Shown one piece after another: positions 56,718-64,000 of a stretch of 64,000 nt of DNA (the stretch's first letter is position 1; each line of letters starts with the position of its first letter). This DNA is from Clarireedia homoeocarpa (lineage: Eukaryota > Ascomycota > Leotiomycetes > Helotiales > Rutstroemiaceae), in NCBI GenBank assembly GCA_001465935.1, contig LNKV01000045.1, positions 146,361-210,360 of the forward strand, given 5' to 3'. The translations under genes were made by a program, and so were the position numbers. Below the pieces are notes generated by a model. That model did no database searches. It was not told the DNA's origin and was given only the letters and a program-made list of their open reading frames with translations.

Positions 56718-57594
56718 GCTATTCAAATGAAGAACGCTGTATCAGCGCCGCTTATCTCTGCAAATTCACGAGCCTTTTAATGAGAGTACGCTTCCGTCTT
56801 CGAGAGTTCTCCCTTTGCGCTCTCGTGTAGGAGTGTAACGCATCTGTACCCGGGCGGAGCCTGAGTACTACTACCAATTATCTGAATGATTGGTGATCTG
56901 ACCTGAGACCTCTTGTGTTAACACGTCACAACAATGGTAGCGCAGATACCCGGCAAACCTCCACGTATCCGATAAGCAGAATGTTATTGGAAGAAGAATT
57001 GGAATTACAGTAATTCTGCCGCCGCCAGGATCATACAATTGATCAGGTGAAACTGGTCTGATGCGCAGCACTTGCCTACTGAGGGCCACACGTTGAAGAG
57101 CAGTTCGCACTTTACTAATCACCCGACTTTGCGCGAAGGGGCTTCTTGTATAAAAATATTGCTCCTTATAAAAGAAACGAGCAGGAGAAAGCAAGTTCAA
57201 ATAAAACCACATTGTCAACACTCAACATCACAGTCTCCAACTCCGGACCATCAATCCGTAATGTCCATCGACAAAACCATCACTTCCGATAACACCTCTG
57301 GAAATCTCATGCCCTTCCTATAGCTTCACAGCCAGCCTCACATTTGCTTCCGGGGCCGGCCTCGCAGTCTCTTCTGCTGCTGGCCACCCGAGGCTTGGTT
57401 CTGGCTCTGCCAGTGGTAGCGGCTCCGATAGTTCTACTTCCCAATTCCAGACAGCGTTATTGGTAAAACATGCTCTGTAGCTCAGTAGAGATTAGGGGAG
57501 GAAGCGAATTCAATTTAGAAGAGTAGGATTAATTACACGAGGGCGAGTTTATAGACAGAATGAGACTGTAGCTAGTGAGTGTGGTAGGAGCAAT
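56718..57594. other. Intergenic region with a possible small gene
   Basis: A plus-strand ATG at 57260 follows TATA-like sequences (TATAAAAATA near 57149) and opens a 20-codon frame. A serine- and glycine-rich frame follows after a one-base shift. I cannot support a gene. Confidence 0.35.
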
Positions 57595-58132
57595 TCATCT
57601 GGAAGGTCCAACCGCTATTAATCCAATTTCGTTTTCTTTCTGCTCATTCACCTTCCTCCGCACCCTCTCTTGTTCCTCCACTTGCTCTTGCCTCTCCCAA
57701 TCCTGCCCATGGCACAATAAACATATCTCCACCGCCTTATTCTCCGGGCCTCTAGCGATGCTTCCACATATTAGGCATCGTGCAAAGACGCCATGTTCCC
57801 TCCACCGCAAACCCAGTGTATATCGATGGACGCCTGGCAGTGGCCAACGTCCGCATTCAGTACAGAATCGATTGTGTGCTTGATTCCCGCTGAGCGCCTT
57901 CCGCAGCAGCAGGCCGCAGCCTTGTGCAGCCTACGCAGGCAAGGAAGTTGAAGGCTGTAGTCTCGGTCGTGAGAAGCTCGGCAGGCGGAGAGATCAGGTC
58001 ATGGAAGTAATGACAGAACAGAGGTCGATGAATTTCAGGTGAGACGAAATGGCGGCATAAATGTTGGAGTAGGCTTCTTAAGGCTAGGAATAATAGAGAT
58101 GTTGGAATCTCGCACAGGTCTGACACCTGCAA
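57595..58132 (-). pseudogene. Zinc-binding domain protein remnant
   Basis: Cysteine pairs in ACVGCTRLRP, RFCTECGRW and RCLICGS form a pattern seen at the C-terminus of many uncharacterised fungal proteins. The first pair and the second lie in different frames, needing a one-base indel in a GCTGCTG run near 57905. A coil-like QEQVEEQERVRRKVNEQKEN tail follows. It may be the 3' part of the next feature. Confidence 0.4.
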
Positions 58133-59446
58133 GGCAAGAGAGGAAGCAGTGGGATTCGTGGATGCTTACACCGTACACATGCCTTGCTAAAACTGTGGTT
58201 GAACCTAAGGCACTGAGCATTGGGACACGTCCAGTCTGTTCCGGGACGCGCATTCGAATTGGTAGTAACAAGTTCTGCATCGGTTGGGTTGGTGAGAGCA
58301 CGAAGCAGGTCATCCTCAAATGACAAGGGAACTGGTTTGTCTTGTGGGGGAAGAACCCACGGGCGATCTAATGTGCTCTCCTTGTATTGTGTCGCTTTGT
58401 CCCGAAAACCGGCTATATCAAGCGCTGAAAGATGATGTCTGTAATGGAGGTGAAGGCATACGTCGCCTCGGTACAACCCAAGTCTCCCTGTGGCCAGGAT
58501 TTCCATGCCAACCTGTATCGCGTCCATGGGTGAAAAGGTACGAGTACCCTTGTGATGGGAAGCTTGGCGCGGTGTGCTTGTATTCGTCTGATGTAGGTTG
58601 CGTTGAGCCTGGAGCAAATGTCGAAGCACATTTGAGTTCCGTTCCCTTTCCATTGGCGATCGTAAACATGGAATTGAGATGGACGTTCTCTACGGAAGAA
58701 ACGGTGCCGAGAACTGAGACATATCGGATTGGGTGATTTCCATAGTACGCGATTCCAAGCACACGTGTCGAGCTAGATCCAATGCATTTTGCCAATGTGC
58801 TAAGCTCCATTGGCACATACTCCTTCCAAGTCTTGGAGAGAAAGTTAAACTGTAGTCCATACTTTGCTGGGATGCTCTTAGGCGGTGGTTTCATGGTTGT
58901 AGCGTTCGTAAATGCATGGTAGGGTGCCGGACACGACATCGGTGCATTGCGCGAGGCAGACGGGACTGTGGATGGCGGGGCAGGTTGGGGAGTGGCCGGG
59001 ACAGCTTGTTGGCCGCAGGTTCCCTTTGATTCAGGCATATCTGACCACCGCCAGCGTAGTGAATCTGCTGTCCATCCTATACCTGACCACCTTACCGAGA
59101 ACTTCTTCGTGATCGTTGCCCACTCAAACTTTGGGTTACGAGCCAGTTTAAGCTGTAGGAGGTAGCCATGTATTTCGAACTCCGTCGGGGAGGGTAGCTC
59201 TACGGTGGAGCCCAAAGGTGACGATATGGAGGGTGGACGAAGCTGTATTTTGGGTTGCGATGCCCCTTGTACTGTAACAATGTTGGGCTCCGACATGGAC
59301 GTGAGGTTGACGTGAGGTTGGTGCGGATGCCAATGCCATGAGCTGAAAGCTAACTCGGCACGTGACATAAGGCTGGGTCTCCTCATTTCGAATTGGGAAG
59401 GGAGGAGTTTGAGATCGTCAACACTACATGAACAGCAGCGCGTCAT
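58084..59446 (-). CDS. Uncharacterised protein with RanBP2-type-like zinc finger
   Basis: A proline- and serine-rich N-terminal frame (59446 to about 58520, alternative start at 59296) is followed in another frame by a conserved-looking part ending with WTCPNAQCLRFN and ACVRC. This has the W-x-C, C, N, C-x2-C spacing of a RanBP2-like zinc finger, although the first pair has four residues between cysteines. An intron near 58400-58530 would be needed to join them. I do not recognise the gene and cannot fix its structure. It may be functional, or decayed like its neighbour. Confidence 0.4.
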
Positions 59447-60074
59447 AGCGGCTGCACAACCGGATCCAGCAAAAGTTGTTTCTCGAAAGGGTTGGTCACT
59501 GTCGCTGTACAAGCGACCGACAAATGACCGAATGAGATTAAAACCTCATTTGGGATACTCAACAGTGAACAGCTACAGGAGAGCGACTACAGGAAGTGAT
59601 TAAGGGCGTAGATAGAGGTATAAATAAAGGTCTTATACCCTCGATAATAAAGACAGTTATAATCTAAATACGAAGGTTAATACCTACTGATTACAGGTGG
59701 CTACCCTTTGAGCCTAAGGTCCTCAGGCCGCCACATAACCTGTTATAACAACTAACACAACACCAACACCTAAGACAGCTTCCCATTGGCAGAAAATTAA
59801 AACCAAACTGACTCATTAACTAGCCCTCCCATTTTCAGGTCGTAAACTCTCTCCCTCACTCATTATCCTTTATTCCTATCGACGTAGCAGCTCATTCCTA
59901 CTTCCGATTTATCTGCGTGGACTCCACCAGAACTGCAGAACCCCCTGGCGTTTGCAATACACGAATTTCTTTCTATTTCGAATGAATCTGGGTTTCAGCT
60001 TTCGAATGAATTAAAATTTATAACCTCCCGAACTTTGTATTGCCTTCTGAATTACCAAATTTCATTCTCAAAAA
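59447..60074. other. Intergenic region upstream of the DUF4238-like gene
   Basis: No gene found. TATA-like GGTATAAATAAAGG near 59619 and TGTTATAACA near 59742 hint at an LTR remnant, but no partner copy is visible. Confidence 0.4.
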
Positions 60075-62540
60075 ATGGCGGAATCATCAGCCGAAGCTCA
60101 GGAAAAGTCGCAATATCATCACTTCATCCCACGCTTCATTCTACGAAATTACTCACATCCGGGCGAACCAACAACTGGATCTCGAAATTACAAAACTCAT
60201 GGCAACAAGAGAGGCAAACGCAAGAATGAACTACGCACAAGAGAACCGATGCTTTACGGTCTCAACCTTAGTGGTGAAGAACCGACAATAACCGAGACAA
60301 CGATAGCGAGGACTTTCGGGATGATGGACATGTATCGTGATCTCGACGCATCTACCAAACAGCACCAAGTCGAAAAGCAATTATCTGTGCTTGAATCTCA
60401 GGCCGGAGAAATCATCAGCAAAATTCGAAAGACATTCGACTCCGGAAAGGATGATATCTGGATAACGAGAACTCAACGAGACACCTTAAGGAAATTCCTT
60501 TTCATTATGAAGTACCGTAGTACGGGCTTTCACAAACGCTATTTTCATGAAAATGCCGAAGACTATAACGAAGACGACAGAGAAAGGATGTTAAAGTATA
60601 TGAAGGAGAAAGGGATAAAGAAACCTATTGATGTGTGGTTTGACAATATCAAGGTTATTCTTGACATGGAGATGGATCATCAACTGGGTTGGATGGATAA
60701 GTTGAGAAAACGAATCTATCCTGACGATGCAGAATGGTGCATCAATAATATCCAGGGGTTTTACATGGCTCTCGTTACTCCAAAAAAACAAGGAAGAGGA
60801 ATTCCTACTTACGCAGAATGCCTACAGTATATTCGAAGGCGCATCGACTCTGAAACCAAGTCCAGGAACCGGCAAATTGGAAGTCTCGGCCTACACGGAA
60901 TTCCATCTCTTTGCTCCTATAGCACCAAGACTGTTAATTGTGCTTCGGACATCCATCCTTCCTGTACTCGAGGAAGATTGTACCAATGGCTCTGAAGTAA
61001 GAGAGCTGTTGTTCAAAGCTGCCACAGCTGCACATGCCAATCCCGAAGAAGCAGGGATGTTTCTCAGAGATCTTCCCATCAACAAAGCACGTAACTCATA
61101 TTCAAAAGTTGTCGATGGTAAACTTGTTCTCGTTAATGGCGGTTCCACAGGGATATACGACCGGTTTTGTTTCCGGTTTTTTCCTATATCGGAGGTCCAC
61201 GTCCAGAAAATTAACAAAGTCATGCTGGATGAGAGTCATGCGATTGACTTGATTGTTTTCAACAACAAGACTGCGACTGTGAAGACGATCGGAAAATACC
61301 TGGCAGACCAAAGTGTGGCCCCCGTTGAAACTAGCCATGTTCGAGCTATCATGAAATTATACAAGGCAGTCAAGCTTCTTGCTGAAACTTTGCCACCGGG
61401 TCAGACTTTGGATCTACCCCAAAATATACTAAGAGAAGAGTGTATACCTGAAGATAAATTACTTGCTTTGTTTCTCGAACACGACAAAGCAAAGAATCTC
61501 TTTCTCAAGCTCAGTGAGTGTTTATCCCGGCATAGAACTTTCCGCCTGCCTAACAATCCATAGGTGGAAAACAACTTGACCAAAAAGACTTTGAGCAGGC
61601 TCGCGGGCTACTTTATCTTCGCATAAAGACGGACACTGCCACCCGCCCTCTCCCTGAAACAATGAGGGAAAAAGCACGCAAGGAATTCCTAAAAAAACTC
61701 ATATATGGTAACGAGATTCCAGCACAGGTCTTCTGGATCTATGTCAAACGTATACGCTTCATGCTGAATGGTTGTACTATGGTCAACACCCAAAATATGT
61801 TGGAAGACAGTTTTCTACCAATCAAGTACTTATATGGAACGGAGGATGTGATTGTTGCTTGTACGTGACATTGTTCTCACTTTCTCAGGTTTATAAGTTG
61901 CTTACCGAGAACAGCAAGAGATTCAATTCGAAAGAAAGATCTCTGTCATTTGATGTTTTATGCTTCTGCAAATAGCCTTCTCATAGCAAAGCCATTATGG
62001 GGTCTTGTACATGAGCTTACGCTAGATGACAACGGAATCAGACGTCTGCATGAAGAGAAAGCGTTGGTTCTAGGTGATCAAGGTAAGAAACCATTAGACT
62101 ACTTATTCATTTCTTAATAGATTAAGTCTTGCTAACATTTTTGTATTTCAGGAAGCATTTGTGACTGCGGTAAAACCTTTTCTTGCCACTACAAAACTTT
62201 TCAGATGGATAATACTAACATACTCACAGGAATTCCAAGACTTGAAGAATTTGCAAAAGCAATAAGACTTGAAATTATCAAAAACAACCTACAAGCAGTA
62301 CCCAGACCACCCCTGGACTATATATTCACAGAAGATGAGAAGATCGAGCTTACCACTCGTGAAATGGTGCAAAAATACGAAGCCGAGGGGGCAGGAGAAA
62401 GACTTGTAGAGAATACTGAGTTGGAAAGGGTCTTATTTGATATTGTATATCCGTTGTTTGGTTCTCGACAAACAGGTGTAGCTGCTAGAAGCGGGGACAT
62501 TAGAAACAGCGACGAAGAGTCCAGTTGCTTAGTGCAGTAA
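60075..62540 (+). pseudogene. DUF4238-like protein gene with a one-base frameshift
   Basis: The N-terminus has SQYHHFIPRFILRNYSHPG, the typical opening of DUF4238 proteins, which are widespread and of unknown function. The reading frame runs to about 60780 and then must shift by one base inside an A7 run (60782-60788) to continue into EEEFLLTQNAYSIFEG, the conserved next block. Downstream exons splice cleanly (introns near 61511-61560, 61862-61912, 62083-62151 and 62171-62230), and the frame ends at 62540. Six As instead of seven would keep the frame. The break is either a real mutation or a sequencing error in the homopolymer. All other parts look intact. Not obviously linked to the polyketide cluster. 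Confidence 0.75.
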
Positions 62541-64000
62541 TTGTGGTGTAATAATAGACAAATATCTTCTTCTTTATTATAATAAAAACTTCGTCGCAGG
62601 ACTCAGCGACCTTAAGCTCACATATAAGTAAAGGAATTATAAGAGGTTCAAGTCTGCGACACCAAACTGCCGTAGTGTGGTGGGGCAAGTGCCCCCACCT
62701 ACCCACTGATCAATTAGGCGATCAGTTATATAACGATACGCTGTGGGAATAAGATCATACTATTCTTAAAATCAACAACTAAAGAACTAAAAGGGTCAAA
62801 GGGCCTTAAGAGCTTATATACACGTAGTAGTTATATAAGTTATGTACTTAAGGCACGTACACGCTAGGTATACTCAAAGGTCTACCTTACCACTAAGGGT
62901 GATATCCTGAAATATCAGGCGATCAGATAAGTGTAATATATAGAAATCACTAATATTAAAAGCTTATAATATCTAGATTATTATATTACTCTTTTTTTTT
63001 AAGAAAGTTTACTTTTAAGTATTTTAAACTTTTTAATTATAATTAATAAGATTAATAAATAAATATAAGAATATTAATTAAATATAAAGAAGTTAAATAT
63101 AAAAATAAAAATAAATTAAAGTTATTTATAAATTTATTTCTAATTATATATTTAATTATTTAAAGAATTATTACTTTTATATAAAAGTTATTAAATAAAT
63201 ACTTTTATTTACTTAATATAAATATAATTATTTTAAAAAAAAATATTAAAAAGTTAAGTAAAATATATTAAAGAAATATAAGATTATTTTAAAGTTTAAG
63301 ATTTTAATTATATTAAAGTAATATTATAATTAAATTATTATATATAATATTTTAAAGATTTATATTATTTATAATAAATAAAAATCTTTTTTATTTTTTA
63401 TTTCTTTATTAATTATATTAATTAATAATAAAAAATTATTAATTTAATTAAAAAGGAAATTATTTAATATTTTTTTAATTTATTAATAAAGAATATAAAG
63501 TAAATTTTTATTATTTAAAATAGTTTAAATTTAAAAAAATAATTAATTATTTTTTAAAAATCTAAAAATATTTATTTATTAAGAAATTAAATTAAATATA
63601 ATTATTAATATTAAAATTATTAATAATTTATATTAATTTATTTTTCTTTTATATTTAAATATATTATAATTTTTAATTATAAAGTATTTTAAAGAAATTT
63701 CAATTATTTAAAAATATATATAATAAAATTAATTAAATAAAATTTATTATTAATAAAAATTTAAATTAATGATTTTAATAATAATTAATAAAAGATTAAA
63801 ATCTTTTTTATAATATTAAGTATAAATTTTAATTTAATTATTTATTTATAAATAATTAATAATAAAAAACCTAATTTAAATTTTTAAAATATTATTAAAT
63901 CTTTTTTAAAAAAGAAATATAAATTATAATATTAATAAATATATGAAAAATATAATTAAATTTATTTTTAAATATTAATTATTTTATAATATAATATAAT
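62541..64000. other. AT-rich block at the window end
   Basis: From about 62960 the sequence is almost entirely A and T, with very few G or C, and has no gene. The 62541-62960 part has moderate AT content and no recognised feature. Such blocks in ascomycetes are usually old repeats destroyed by repeat-induced point mutation; no parent element can be recognised. Confidence 0.7.

Noticed and set aside
57260..57470. Possible small secreted Ser/Gly-rich protein after TATA-like sequence
   Set aside because: The ATG frame is only 20 codons and the Ser/Gly-rich part is in another frame with no good splice signals.
59600..59760. Possible solo LTR with TATA-like and TGTTATAACA motifs
   Set aside because: No second copy or target duplication could be found in the window.
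1..64000. tRNA genes and CRISPR arrays
   Set aside because: No cloverleaf with the conserved T-loop and acceptor stem was seen. The tandem arrays at 48-49 kb lack spacers and lie in a eukaryotic genome.

Overview
The window is genomic DNA of a filamentous ascomycete (Pezizomycotina). Genes carry short GT-AG introns, two Zn(II)2Cys6 regulators are present, and enzymes are grouped as in a secondary-metabolite cluster. Transposon remnants are AT-rich and show C-to-T/G-to-A decay of the kind left by repeat-induced point mutation. I cannot name the species; a Leotiomycete-like genome is only a guess.

Region 1 (about 0.4-40 kb) is a compact, mostly intact aromatic polyketide cluster. Its core is a non-reducing PKS (27393-34265, minus) with SAT, KS, AT, PT, two ACPs and a C-terminal TE. 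Around it lie a secreted-type GMC oxidoreductase, a Zn2Cys6 regulator, three P450s, an EthD-domain protein, two salicylate-hydroxylase-type FAD monooxygenases, an iron-type alcohol dehydrogenase of the maleylacetate reductase kind, an NmrA-like protein, a cupin, a membrane-anchored methyltransferase-like protein, a metallo-beta-lactamase-fold hydrolase and two O-methyltransferase-fold proteins. One of the latter lacks the usual catalytic histidine. A short-chain dehydrogenase gene is broken by a stop codon and a 4-bp frameshift. I see no transporter. A palindrome of the form TCGG-N3-CCGA, or its CGG-N3-CCG core, sits upstream of nearly every gene here and is not seen around the later genes, so the cluster looks like one regulon.

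Region 2 (41-46 kb) holds a second Zn2Cys6 regulator and then a gene-poor AT-rich stretch with a TA-flanked inverted-repeat element, a decayed duplication and a 23-bp minisatellite.

Region 3 (46.2-53.7 kb) is the wreck of a second, reducing PKS on the minus strand. AT, DH, C-methyltransferase, KR and ACP pieces are recognisable and the KS is missing. It has several stop codons and has been hit three times by one family of hAT-like non-autonomous elements with 8-bp target duplications. Other repeats are nested in these elements.

Region 4 (54-64 kb) has an intact P450 without the palindrome, a poorly understood zinc-finger-type locus, a DUF4238-like gene with a one-base frameshift in an A7 run, and a terminal block of about 1 kb that is almost pure A/T.

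The final product cannot be read from the sequence. The working model is an aromatic polyketide made by the NR-PKS, O-methylated, and oxidised by P450s and flavin monooxygenases, possibly with a ring-modifying step that uses enzymes of aromatic-catabolism type. All exon borders were worked out by eye from splice signals and reading frame.
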